Assembly (NCBI GenBank): GCA_937934645.1
Contig: CALGYZ010000086.1
Span: forward strand, 1 to 35,255
DNA from: an uncultured Bacillaceae bacterium
GTDB taxonomy: Bacteria; Bacillota; Bacilli; Bacillales; Caldibacillaceae
Direction: 5' to 3'
Length of the DNA stretch: 35,255 nucleotides
Positions 16,116 through 24,069 of the stretch are shown here, piece by piece. The position numbers were made by a program, and so were the translations under genes. The notes under the pieces are model-generated. The model was given only the letters and a program-made list of their open reading frames with translations, made no database searches and had not been told where the DNA came from. How positions within the stretch are numbered: position 1 is the stretch's first letter; the number at the start of each line of letters is the position of its first letter.

Positions 16116-16868
16116 CTAGAAACTCCCACGGCTGCCACTGTGGGAATGGCCGCCGCCGGTGATGCCCCCGCCGCCCGGTTTTTCCGTCGGTTTTCTCATT
16201 CTTGTAATGTCTGAGCGGATATATTCATCTTTCCTTGCTAAAATGCGTGAAGTGGACGGATCCAGATACGTCCGGCTGTTGACCGTCGTTTTACCGCCGC
16301 TCTGGTACAGCAAAAGCCCGGTGACGGCCACGCCGGCTGTGATGGCGAGCAGGATTTGGAACCACCATTGGAAAAATATATTTGCCGGTTCCCCCGACAT
16401 ATAGTGATCAACCCCTGCAATGAATTGTTCAAAGGCACGGGCAAATTGTCCGGCCGACAAGTCCAGTGTAATTTGTTCCCGGACTTTATCCAGACGGTGG
16501 TCATCCAAATACAATTCCCCTTTATAAAATCCGGCCAAATACACTTCACGGTTGTACATGTCGAGGGTGAGTACCACCACGTTCCATTTATCCAGCTGCT
16601 TTTCCGCAATTTTATCATCATAAAAGTCTTCTGTATATTGTTTGACATCGACCCCCGGCTCGTTCACCGTGACAATGAATAGATCAGTCTCATGCTTTTT
16701 TCCGGTCTTTTCCGCGAGTGCCTCCAATTCCGCACGTTCCCCGGCGGTTAAAATACCCGCCCGGTCATAAATGTATTCTTCCGCGGCGGAAACATCCCAT
16801 GGAAGAAACCATAACGGGATCATGGCGACAACCGCTAAAAGAGCCCAAAACCGCTTGAGTTTTTTCAT
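16116..16868 (-). CDS. ydjH: TPM-domain membrane protein (YdjH)
   Basis: The 250 residues begin with a signal or anchor helix (L-L-A-V-V-A-M-I-P-L-W-F-L-P-W), followed by the extracytoplasmic TPM domain (I-Y-D-R-A-G-I-L-T, D-L-F-I-V-T-V, W-N-V-V-V-L-T-L-D). A second membrane helix lies around residues 165-188, and a short cytosolic tail ends in a Gly/His/Ser-rich stretch (G-G-G-G-I-T-G-G-G-H-S-H-S-G). This is the YdjH layout. With YdjG it forms the membrane platform for PspA and YdjI. Its start overlaps the ydjG stop (ATGA), so translation is coupled. Confidence 0.88.
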   Translation of the reverse strand: MKKLKRFWALLAVVAMIPLWFLPWDVSAAEEYIYDRAGILTAGERAELEALAEKTGKKHETDLFIVTVNEPGVDVKQYTEDFYDDKIAEKQLDKWNVVVLTLDMYNREVYLAGFYKGELYLDDHRLDKVREQITLDLSAGQFARAFEQFIAGVDHYMSGEPANIFFQWWFQILLAITAGVAVTGLLLYQSGGKTTVNSRTYLDPSTSRILARKDEYIRSDITRMRKPTEKPGGGGITGGGHSHSGSRGSF

Positions 16869-17893
16869 ATCAGTCCGCCTCCTGCCATATAGGTGATCAA
16901 GCGCAGGACGGAAAGTGTCCCGCCGCTTGCTGCAAGAAACCAGCCAACAAGCTTGGCAAGGCTGACGGGCGGCCGTCCGGCGATTTTTCCCGTTTGTCCG
17001 TTCATCGCAAACAAATAATCTTTTTGTTTATAATTATACGTTACCATCCATACCGGCAGGAGGACGTAATAGCTTTTCATCTTCTTACTGTCAATGTCTT
17101 TAAAATCAGGCATAAACGAATCATACCCGCTGATGGTGGAGGAAATATAGGATTCAATAAAACTTTCAATTTTATCTTTTGCCCGTGGCAAAAGTTCTTC
17201 ATCGTCAAAATTGTATTTTTCCGCAATAAACCCAGCAAGATAGGGCGTCCGGAACTCTTTCAACCGGTTGTAATCATACGGCTCCAGTTTGTCCATCAGA
17301 CGGTCGTCCATTTTTTCCGAGGCATCGACCGGTACTTTTACATAATCGAGGTTGATCTCCCGGAATATGCGGTAATACCGTGTTTCCGTATATATGTATT
17401 CACCGCTTGCATATTGGCGCACTTTCGTTCCTATGCCCCGTACCCGCACTCGACTGTTTAAATCATACATCCAAAAAGGCACGTACATGCCGGTAATGTT
17501 TTTGATCCGGTCGGCGGTCATAAACCCCCTGGGGGTGATCAGCCCATGTTTGCACCATTTTTTAAACGCAGTGGCAGCTTCTTTTTTGCTGATGGAAAAA
17601 GGAATGATATACGCCGGAGCCAGGGTTCCTGAAACCCGGTCCCGGAGAACAATCCCTGCCCCGCAGAAGCTGCATTTGGTTGCGACGGTGTCATGGTCCG
17701 TGATCAGTTCGGCACCGCAGTTTTCACAGTGGTATTCCTTTGCCTCGTCTTCGGAAAATGTCGCTATAATAAATTCTTCGGAAAAATCATCTATGGCGTC
17801 TTTCCTGCCGCAAGCCGGGCAGGATAGCGTTCCGGATTCACTGTCGTAAGCCATATCATCGCCGCAAGACGGACATTTGTAATGAATGACCAT
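16865..17893 (-). CDS. ydjG: Zinc-ribbon membrane protein (YdjG)
   Basis: A 342-residue protein with two N-terminal zinc ribbons (C-P-S-C-G...C-P-A-C-G at about 6-33 and C-E-N-C-G...C-S-F-C-G at about 55-78). A long conserved middle part includes F-W-M-Y-D-L, Y-R-x-F-R-E-I-N-L-D-Y-V-K-V-P-V-D-A and V-L-L-P-V-W-M-V-T-Y-N-Y, and a hydrophobic segment lies near the C-terminus (L-A-K-L-V-G-W-F-L-A-A-S-G-G). It matches YdjG of B. subtilis, partner of YdjH in anchoring PspA. Start ATG 17893 has AGGAAGGAAG upstream. The 62-base gap to pspA holds a hairpin. Confidence 0.88.
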   Translation of the reverse strand: MVIHYKCPSCGDDMAYDSESGTLSCPACGRKDAIDDFSEEFIIATFSEDEAKEYHCENCGAELITDHDTVATKCSFCGAGIVLRDRVSGTLAPAYIIPFSISKKEAATAFKKWCKHGLITPRGFMTADRIKNITGMYVPFWMYDLNSRVRVRGIGTKVRQYASGEYIYTETRYYRIFREINLDYVKVPVDASEKMDDRLMDKLEPYDYNRLKEFRTPYLAGFIAEKYNFDDEELLPRAKDKIESFIESYISSTISGYDSFMPDFKDIDSKKMKSYYVLLPVWMVTYNYKQKDYLFAMNGQTGKIAGRPPVSLAKLVGWFLAASGGTLSVLRLITYMAGGGLI

Positions 17894-17927
17894 GCTCTTC
17901 TTCCTTCCTGTTTTACAGTTAAGTCAG

Positions 17928-17952
17928 AAAGCCGCGGAAGTTCCGCAGCTTT
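17928..17952 (-). promoter_or_regulatory. Hairpin between pspA and ydjG (partial terminator or processing site)
   Basis: A 10-base-pair stem (17928-17937 with 17943-17952, one G-U pair) has a five-base loop. The U-run after it is broken (UUUCUGACUU), so termination would be partial. It could keep PspA more abundant than the downstream membrane partners. Confidence 0.55.
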
Positions 17953-17955
17953 CCA

Positions 17956-18633
17956 TTACTGGTCCTCGTTTTTCAGTTTCGCTTTTAATTTTTCCAGTTC
18001 ATCGTCCACCGATGATTGTTGATCATACTTCCGCATCAAAGCATCCAGATCATCGTCCGGTGTTCTGTTCAGCTTGCTCATGGCATCGGCCTCATCAAGA
18101 GCGCGGTTGATTTTTTCCTCCATCCTTTGAAAGCCTGACACACTGTTTTCCCCAGGGACGGCGCCGGATGCTTTATTCATCCGCTCCCGGGTTTTGGCCA
18201 CCGCCCATTTCGCCTTCAACATTCGGCGTTTTGCTTCCAGTTTCTGGATATCGGATACGAGTTTGTCGTGCATTTGCCGCATTTGGCGAGCGTTTTCCTG
18301 TGCCAGTTCATACGCCGATTCCAGCTCTTTCTTTTTGGCGGCAAGTTCCTGCTTTCGTTCCAAAAATTGCCGTGCATCCCCTTCATTGTCCGCTTTCAGG
18401 GCCTTCAGCGCATAGGCTTCCAGTTTTTCCATTTTTTCCGTGCACTCATCCTGCATCCGCCGGGAACGTTTCGCTTCCGCCATGACGGCTGCCGTCTCCG
18501 CTTTCACCTTGCCGAGATCCCGGTTTAAATTCCGCAAATACTGGTCGACCATCTTTTCCGGATCTTCCGCTTTATCGAGTAATGCGTTCACATTCGCTGC
18601 CATGATTTCTTTAAACCTTGCCAATATACTCAT
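17956..18633 (-). CDS. pspA: Phage-shock protein A (PspA/IM30 family)
   Basis: The 225 residues start M-S-I-L-A-R-F-K-E-I-M-A-A-N-V-N-A-L-L-D and continue K-A-E-D-P-E-K-M-V-D-Q-Y, the signature of PspA in Bacillus. The rest is almost entirely charged coiled coil (to about 155) plus the shorter C-terminal helices. PspA is a peripheral, ESCRT-III-like protein that coats and repairs stressed membrane. The second of two adjacent ATGs (18633) is preferred because it leaves 6 bases after GGAGG. First gene of the pspA-ydjGHI operon. Confidence 0.95.
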   Translation of the reverse strand: MSILARFKEIMAANVNALLDKAEDPEKMVDQYLRNLNRDLGKVKAETAAVMAEAKRSRRMQDECTEKMEKLEAYALKALKADNEGDARQFLERKQELAAKKKELESAYELAQENARQMRQMHDKLVSDIQKLEAKRRMLKAKWAVAKTRERMNKASGAVPGENSVSGFQRMEEKINRALDEADAMSKLNRTPDDDLDALMRKYDQQSSVDDELEKLKAKLKNEDQ

Positions 18634-18679
18634 CATTTTCCTCCTTATCCATCTTCCATACTTTTATTATAATGGCAAA

Positions 18680-18705
18680 TCCGGCCGGGAACGATTATTT
18701 TTTCA
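18680..18705 (-). promoter_or_regulatory. Possible sigma-W promoter of pspA
   Basis: On the minus strand TGAAAA (18700-18705), 16 bases, CGGA (18680-18683) resembles the ECF pattern TGAAAC-N16-CGTA. The B. subtilis operon is controlled by sigma-W, which supports the reading, but the -10 has a mismatch. A TATAAT near 18669-18674 is an alternative. Confidence 0.4.
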
Positions 18706-18714
18706 TTTCTGCTA

Positions 18715-18757
18715 AGAAAAAAATGAAAAGCCCGTTCCAGAACCGGATGAACGGGCT
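18715..18757 (-). terminator. Intrinsic terminator of the dehydrogenase gene
   Basis: AGCCCGTTC arms (18749-18757 and 18729-18737) with an 11-base loop are followed on the minus strand by UUUCAUUUUUUU. Confidence 0.85.
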
Positions 18758-18785
18758 GTCCGGATGCATAAAAGGCATAGATATT

Positions 18786-19829
18786 TTAGGGACGCAATAA
18801 AATTTTGACACCATCACCGTTCATTGCCATTTCAAAAGCCCGTTTATATTCCTCTAGAGGCAGTTGATGTGTAATGGACGGCATGATTTTTAATTTCCCG
18901 TCAAGTAACAATTGTTCCGTTAAATCCCATGTGTCCCACAGTCTGCGTCCGTGAATTCCTTGTATATGAATTTCTTTTGTGACGATGGCCGACAGATCTA
19001 CCGGGTCATCCTTTGAATAAAGTCCGGCTAATATGACTTTTCCGCCATTTTTTATAAACGGGATGATTTCATTTAATGCCTGTGCATTTCCGGTTGTTTC
19101 GATGACCACATCAATGGGATCTTCGTAATTGAAAATAGATGGTACCGGTGTTTCTAAAGGATTAAATGCAAAAAAATCACCGCAGCTTAGTGCCACATCC
19201 AACCGGTTTTGCTTTAAATCACTGATGTATACTTTTTCAGCCTCTAGCGCCTGGCTTGCACACGCAGAGTACAATCCGATCGGTCCGGAACCGAGAACGG
19301 CCACTTTTTTTCCTTTGACTTCCCCAACTTGTGCTGCATGGACTCCGACTCCTAGCGGTTCAAGTACTGCTGCGACTTCTGCCGGAATGGACGGAGGAAC
19401 TTTTCGCAGACAAACTTCCGGTACGACTGCCCATTCCGCAAAACAACCATCAATATGTAAACCGAAATATTTTAGATGATCACAAATATGCGGTTTTCCG
19501 GATAAGCATGATTCACATTCCCCACAAGGGATATGTGACTCAACACTGACCAGATCCCCTTCTTTAAAGGAAGATGTATTCGTACCTGTTTGCACAACTT
19601 TCCCCGCACATTCATGACCGGAAATACCGGGGACTTGAATACCGGCTTCCGCTGCCCACTTATCCCAGTTATAGATTTGCAGGTCAGTGCCGCAAATTGC
19701 AGCGTACAATATCCGGATCAATACTTCGCCTTCTTTCGGCTCAGGTATTTCCGATTGTTGATAGACAAGTCCTTTACCTCTTACTGCTTTCACTAAAGAT
19801 TTCATCGTGCCGTATGCTCTTTCCGTCAT
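18786..19829 (-). CDS. Zinc-dependent medium-chain dehydrogenase (threonine/polyol dehydrogenase-like)
   Basis: The 347 residues start at ATG 19829 (CAGGAGGG site). Motifs are the catalytic zinc site I-C-G-T-D-L-Q-I-Y-N-W and G-H-E-C-A-G-K-V-V, the four structural-zinc cysteines (C-G-E-C-E-S-C-L-S-G-K-P-H-I-C), and the NAD loop G-S-G-P-I-G-L. The I-Y-N-W-D-x-W segment resembles L-threonine 3-dehydrogenase, but the location after a keto-deoxy-acid permease and its regulator suggests a sugar acid or polyol as substrate (inference). It is the last gene of the group, 113 bases after the regulator. Confidence 0.85.
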   Translation of the reverse strand: MTERAYGTMKSLVKAVRGKGLVYQQSEIPEPKEGEVLIRILYAAICGTDLQIYNWDKWAAEAGIQVPGISGHECAGKVVQTGTNTSSFKEGDLVSVESHIPCGECESCLSGKPHICDHLKYFGLHIDGCFAEWAVVPEVCLRKVPPSIPAEVAAVLEPLGVGVHAAQVGEVKGKKVAVLGSGPIGLYSACASQALEAEKVYISDLKQNRLDVALSCGDFFAFNPLETPVPSIFNYEDPIDVVIETTGNAQALNEIIPFIKNGGKVILAGLYSKDDPVDLSAIVTKEIHIQGIHGRRLWDTWDLTEQLLLDGKLKIMPSITHQLPLEEYKRAFEMAMNGDGVKILLRP

Positions 19830-19942
19830 AGTATATCCCTCCTGAATATCCATTTCTTAACAAATTTTTGCTTTACACATTTTCTTATTAAAAACCAAGG
19901 ATCCACAGCTTCATAGACTATATCAACCAAATAAAATGCTAA

Positions 19943-20671
19943 TCAGTCATTCTTGCCGGATTTTTTCCATTTCATGTAATGATGAATTAATTGATTAAAA
20001 TGATCCAAATGATTGATCATACTGAATCGTGCTTTTTCTGTATTTTTTTTCTGGATCGCATGAAAAATTTCCTTATGTTCATGAAGATTCTTTGGCGAAA
20101 ATGGATAAGGATAACCGAAACTGCGGATCGCTTTCATCGCTTTTTCCAGGGTTCCGGAAATGGTATCAAAGATCCGGACCATAATCGCGTTATGGGTCGC
20201 TTCGGCAATCGTTCGGTGAAAAAGTAAATCGATCTTTTCATTTTCTTTATTTTTTGATAAATTATCTTCCATTTGATCAATTATTTGTTTCAGTTTTTTT
20301 ATGTCCTGTTCCCTTCGGTTTTTCGCAGCTAATTCCGCAGTAGAAATTTCAAAAGAAGTCCGTGCTTCAATTAATTCCAGAATCATTTCATCACTTAATA
20401 AAATTCCGGAAAAATCCGGGATTTCGAGATCTTCAGGAGATATTTTGCTGACTGTGGACCCTTCCCCTTGCCTAGTTTCAATCAGCCCCATAAATTTCAA
20501 TGCACTTAACGCCTCCCGGATTGTGGACCGACCTACGGAATAGATTTGGCTTAGCTCATGGTCTGACGGCAATTTTTCTCCCGGTTTTAGTTTGCCTTCG
20601 ATAATTTGTTGCTTTAAATGCTCAGCGATTTGTTCATAAATTTTTTTGTTTGAAATTTTTACCGGTTTCAT
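19943..20671 (-). CDS. GntR-family regulator, FadR subfamily
   Basis: A 242-residue regulator with an N-terminal winged helix (K-P-G-E-K-L-P-S-D-H-E-L-S, V-G-R-S-T-I-R-E-A-L-S-A-L) and a C-terminal all-helical FCD ligand domain (E-L-I-E-A-R-T-S-F-E, D-L-L-F-H-R-T-I-A-E-A-T-H-N, H-x-x-I-F-H-A-I) whose Asp/His residues usually hold a metal. FadR-type members sense carboxylates or sugar acids. The ATG at 20671 has GGAGGCC upstream. It lies 37 bases after the permease gene and probably controls the group through the site at 21749-21759. Confidence 0.9.
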   Translation of the reverse strand: MKPVKISNKKIYEQIAEHLKQQIIEGKLKPGEKLPSDHELSQIYSVGRSTIREALSALKFMGLIETRQGEGSTVSKISPEDLEIPDFSGILLSDEMILELIEARTSFEISTAELAAKNRREQDIKKLKQIIDQMEDNLSKNKENEKIDLLFHRTIAEATHNAIMVRIFDTISGTLEKAMKAIRSFGYPYPFSPKNLHEHKEIFHAIQKKNTEKARFSMINHLDHFNQLIHHYMKWKKSGKND

Positions 20672-20708
20672 TTCGGCCTCCTTTATTCCGAATATTCTAA
20701 ATTTTATA

Positions 20709-21716
20709 TTATGACGAACCGGATACTCGGATGGACGGATCCGGCCCGGCCTTTTTTTGTTTGTCCGGTCCATGATATTTTCTTGCCAAAAACGAGACGT
20801 ACAACGGTAAAAATAATCCCGATGTCACTACTGCTGCGGCAATTTGAACCGTTGCAATCCCGACTTCAGGTGCAAAGTTTGCATTAACAGCTGCAATTGC
20901 TGCGGGTGTTGCAATCGCATTTCCGGCAACCGCCCCTTCAGCTAATCCGATCACCGGATTCCAACCGGCTTTCTTGAAAATATAGGAACATGTGGTTCCG
21001 GTTAAAAAGACGGTAAGTATACCCAAAGCGATTCCCGGTAATCCCCCTTTAAAAATCGATTGTAAATCAATCCCCATTCCAAGTCCAAAGGCCATAAAAG
21101 GGATTAATGAATCGACTCCTTTGCTTAAAAATTTCCGCATATCCGGATCAAGATTGCCCAAAACGATTCCCATGAGAAGCGGAGTGAGTACAGCCACAAA
21201 ATCCATAAGAGAAAATAAATGACTGCCGTAACCCAATGTTCCGTATATAACCAATGCCAGCATTGTTAAAAAAGGACCGTCATTAAATGAGAGAATCCCA
21301 ATAGCAGCCCTATCATCTTTTTTACCAAATTGAGTTGCGATTGCTACGTACATTGAACCATTGCTGTTTGTCATTGCTGCAATGATTGCCAGAGGAGCTA
21401 GCCCCAAAAATAATCCATCCGGACCGGCAAGAATATAGGCCATGATGCCAAAAAGCGCACCAATTACCCATTTCGTCACTAACATGGTCATTCCTTTTGC
21501 AAAAGCGCTTTTTGCCGTAGATAAATTAATTTCAGCACCGATACATACAAAGAAAAATGCCATCAACGGGACAACACCGTTAACGAATAAAGCTTCTGTA
21601 AATCCGCCAATCCGCAATAAATTCGGGAAAAATGTGTTAATCACAACCCCAAGGAACAATGGTATGATCATCATTCCCCCGGGAATCCGGTCCAATGTTC
21701 TTTTAATCGGAATAAT
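20709..21716 (-). CDS. kdgT: 2-keto-3-deoxygluconate permease
   Basis: A hydrophobic protein of about 335 residues with ten or so membrane segments. It matches the KdgT family: I-P-G-G-M-M-I-I-P-L-F-L-G at the start, A-A-M-T-N-S-N-G-S-M-Y, G-N-L-D-P-D-M-R-K-F-L-S-K, I-P-F-M-A-F-G-L-G and A-G-N-A-I-A-T-P-A-A-I-A. It imports 2-keto-3-deoxygluconate or a similar acid with protons. No ATG, GTG or TTG lies within range of the AAAGGAGG site. The first codons at proper spacing are ATT (21714-21716 or 21711-21713), giving M-I-P-I-K-R-T-L-D, which aligns with M-Q-I-K-R-S-I-E of E. coli KdgT. A TTG at 21695 is the nearest standard codon but is about 29 bases from that site. Confidence 0.88.
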   Translation of the reverse strand: MIPIKRTLDRIPGGMMIIPLFLGVVINTFFPNLLRIGGFTEALFVNGVVPLMAFFFVCIGAEINLSTAKSAFAKGMTMLVTKWVIGALFGIMAYILAGPDGLFLGLAPLAIIAAMTNSNGSMYVAIATQFGKKDDRAAIGILSFNDGPFLTMLALVIYGTLGYGSHLFSLMDFVAVLTPLLMGIVLGNLDPDMRKFLSKGVDSLIPFMAFGLGMGIDLQSIFKGGLPGIALGILTVFLTGTTCSYIFKKAGWNPVIGLAEGAVAGNAIATPAAIAAVNANFAPEVGIATVQIAAAVVTSGLFLPLYVSFLARKYHGPDKQKKAGPDPSIRVSGSS

Positions 21717-21748
21717 ATTGACCGCCTCCTTTTTCTTTAAAAGTAAGG

Positions 21749-21759
21749 TTATCAGACAA
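21749..21759 (-). promoter_or_regulatory. Possible FadR-type operator before kdgT
   Basis: The minus strand reads TTGTCTGATAA, one base off the palindrome TTGTC-T-GACAA common for FadR-family regulators. It lies about 35 bases before the permease start. I found no convincing -35/-10 pair here. Confidence 0.4.
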
Positions 21760-21907
21760 CTGAGCTAAAAAAATTAAACGGTTATATTTTCCGTATTTGA
21801 TTATTTAAAAAAACCCCTTTCTTTTATGCACCGGCTTGACTTGTATTTTGCAATATTTGTAAGTCCACTTTATGCAAGATTCATTCCGTTTATGCGTTTT
21901 TGTTAAA

Positions 21908-21955
21908 ATAAAAAAGCCTGATGCAGAAAGAACGGAAGTCTCTTCTGCATCAGGC
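21908..21955 (-). terminator. Intrinsic terminator of the catechol dioxygenase gene
   Basis: Perfect 13-base arms (GCCTGATGCAGAA at 21916-21928 and its complement at 21943-21955) are followed on the minus strand by a U-run. Confidence 0.92.
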
Positions 21956-21962
21956 AGTATGA

Positions 21963-22949
21963 TTATTTATTTTTCACTTTAATTTCATTCGGCGAACCGA
22001 AAATAAAGTATGAATCCGGCAGTGGAGCACCGTAGAAAATGACTGCCCGTTCCAGTTCATCTTCTGTCCATGTTACCGGCTTCCAGTCCGGATCGAAAAT
22101 GAGATATCCGGTATCACCGAACAGCTCAACGCGGTTTCCGCCTGGTTCGAACACGTACATGCACATCGCCTGGGATACACCGTGTTTCAACGGTCCGGCT
22201 TCAATTTTAATGTCATGTTCCGTCAGTACTTCTGCCAGATCATTCAGGTGCTGCGGGGTGCCGTACCAGAACGCAATATGATGCAGGCGTCCCAAACCGC
22301 TTTCCGAATATTTTTTATCCTTCATGAAGGCAAGTTCATGGACAAGGGGGCTGACACTCAACCAAGTGCCTAGTTCTGTACCGTCATTTTCAATGATCCG
22401 TTCCCGCAGACGGAAGCCGAGGTAATCCATCATAAAGTTTTTGTTCTTCGTTACGTCGCTCACCATGCAGTTCACATGGTCAATGCGGCGTACCGGCACT
22501 CCGCGGAGCGGGCGTCTTTGCGGACGGTTTTTCAAACTTGTTTTTTCCTCTTCTTTCGGCTCGTAATATTCCACATCCCAAAGAATCTCCATTAAGTGGC
22601 CGTCCGGTGTTGTAAACTGATACGCAATTCCGTGGCCGAGATCTCCTTCAATCCATCCTTTGCCTAGGCCGCTTCTTTCCAGTTCGGCAACGCGGCGGTC
22701 TAGTGCATTTTTTGATGAAGCGCGCCAGGCAATATGGCCGAGCCCCGGCTCATTACGCTCCGTAATTTTTAACGTATGATGATAAAAATCTTCATAGGCA
22801 CGCAAATAAACGGACTGACCTTCCCTTTCCGTTTCAACAAGGCCGAGCACATCTTTGAAAAACCATAACGTTTCATCCGGTTTCGGCGTGTAGATCTCGA
22901 CATGCGCGAGCTGGGCGACATCAAACTTTTTCAACTCTTCCACTGCCAT
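21963..22949 (-). CDS. Catechol 2,3-dioxygenase (extradiol, two VOC modules)
   Basis: A 328-residue protein made of two vicinal-oxygen-chelate modules (about 12-130 and 153-300). The second keeps the 2-His-1-Glu iron triad: R-I-D-H-V-N-C (His 158), L-H-H-I-A-F-W (His 224) and N-R-V-E-L-F-G (Glu 275). It opens catechol next to the hydroxyls to give 2-hydroxymuconic semialdehyde, using Fe(II) and oxygen. Start ATG 22949 has AAGGGGG upstream. Two enzymes for later steps lie just upstream on the same strand, but a terminator separates them. The 302-base gap at 22950-23251 holds no gene and no strong promoter that I can see. Confidence 0.88.
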   Translation of the reverse strand: MAVEELKKFDVAQLAHVEIYTPKPDETLWFFKDVLGLVETEREGQSVYLRAYEDFYHHTLKITERNEPGLGHIAWRASSKNALDRRVAELERSGLGKGWIEGDLGHGIAYQFTTPDGHLMEILWDVEYYEPKEEEKTSLKNRPQRRPLRGVPVRRIDHVNCMVSDVTKNKNFMMDYLGFRLRERIIENDGTELGTWLSVSPLVHELAFMKDKKYSESGLGRLHHIAFWYGTPQHLNDLAEVLTEHDIKIEAGPLKHGVSQAMCMYVFEPGGNRVELFGDTGYLIFDPDWKPVTWTEDELERAVIFYGAPLPDSYFIFGSPNEIKVKNK

Positions 22950-23207
22950 TGGCAATTCCCCCTTCAATTAAGAATGGTATCGTTTTCATTTTTGGCGGAT
23001 GACATGCTGCCGGTAAAAATGACTGAATCCGCACAGATGTATGTAACTGAAGGTGCTGGAACCAGTTTGACAACCCCGATGTTCGCCTATATTGTAAAAT
23101 CCGGTAAAAAAAAGAAAAAGCCGTTTGTTCCTTTATATGCAACAGTCTTGAATTTTTTTAAAATTTTTAATAGACAAATTCTGTTGGTTTCAACAATCTA
23201 TGTTTCA

Positions 23208-23242
23208 AATAAAAACCCGCATTCCTTCATCGGAAATGCGGG
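23208..23242 (-). terminator. Intrinsic terminator of the hydratase-decarboxylase operon
   Basis: CCCGCATTTCC (complement of 23232-23242) pairs with GGAATGCGGG (complement of 23216-23225) with one bulge, followed by UUUUUAUUU. Confidence 0.88.
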
Positions 23243-23251
23243 TTTTCCATT

Positions 23252-24040
23252 TTATTCTTTCACAAAGAAGGAAACGTCGCCGAGTTCGCCAATTTTCACA
23301 TGCACATAATCCCCTGCATGTACATCTAGAGGCTCGGTAATTCCGCCTGTTAAAACCGGCTGGCCGGCGCTCACCTTTTCACCTTTTTTATGCAGCATGC
23401 GGACGAGCCGGGCAACGGATGTAGCGGCTTGTTTCAGCCGGGCGGCCTCTTTGCCTTGTTCCCGGATCTCGCCGTTAACCGCAACGGTGACGCTGTAAAC
23501 ATGATTTTTCAGCAAATGCGGCTCCGTCGCATCGGTTCCGAATACGGCCCCCCGGGAGGCGGTATTATCGGCAATTAGATCTGGCACGGTAAATTGGAAA
23601 TCTTTATACCGGCTGTCAATAATTTCGATGGCAGGAAACACGCTTCCTGTTGCCTTTATTACATCGGCAGCGGTCACATCCGCCCCCTCCAGATCTCGTT
23701 CCAAAACGAGCCCGATTTCCGGCTCAATTTTCGGATGGATATATTCGGATAAGGAAATAGATCCGCCGTCACGGACAATCATGTAATCAAATAAAAATCC
23801 GTAGACCGGCTCGTCAATCTGTAATTCTTTCATTTTTTCTTCATCGGTAATCCCGATTTTCGGGCCGACAATTTTATGCCCATCCTTCAGCTTCTGGCGG
23901 ATGATTTCCTCCTGGATTTCGTACGCCTCTTCAATCGTCAGCCCCGGGTGGAACCGTTCCGTGACTTTGCTGATTTCCCGGCGGTCTTTCTCCGCCTGGT
24001 GCACATACCCGGCGATCTGTTTCATTACTTCTTCTTCCAC
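23252..24040 (-). CDS. 2-oxo-3-hexenedioate (4-oxalocrotonate) decarboxylase
   Basis: A 262-residue member of the hydratase/decarboxylase family. It is closer to DmpH than to DmpE: I-H-P-K-I-E-P-E-I-G (metal-binding Glu pair), I-E-I-I-D-S-R-Y-K-D-F-Q-F, L-T-G-G-I-T at the active-site loop and the D-Y-V-H-V-K-I-G-E-L-G end. It removes CO2 from 2-oxo-3-hexenedioate to give 2-hydroxypenta-2,4-dienoate. The start is placed at GTG 24040 behind CGGGAG; this avoids a long unrelated N-terminus read from within the upstream gene. The upstream gene ends 29 bases earlier, so the two are one operon. Confidence 0.85.
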   Translation of the reverse strand: MEEEVMKQIAGYVHQAEKDRREISKVTERFHPGLTIEEAYEIQEEIIRQKLKDGHKIVGPKIGITDEEKMKELQIDEPVYGFLFDYMIVRDGGSISLSEYIHPKIEPEIGLVLERDLEGADVTAADVIKATGSVFPAIEIIDSRYKDFQFTVPDLIADNTASRGAVFGTDATEPHLLKNHVYSVTVAVNGEIREQGKEAARLKQAATSVARLVRMLHKKGEKVSAGQPVLTGGITEPLDVHAGDYVHVKIGELGDVSFFVKE

Positions 24041-24069
24041 GATGATCTCCCGTTCGTCATAAGCCCGGC

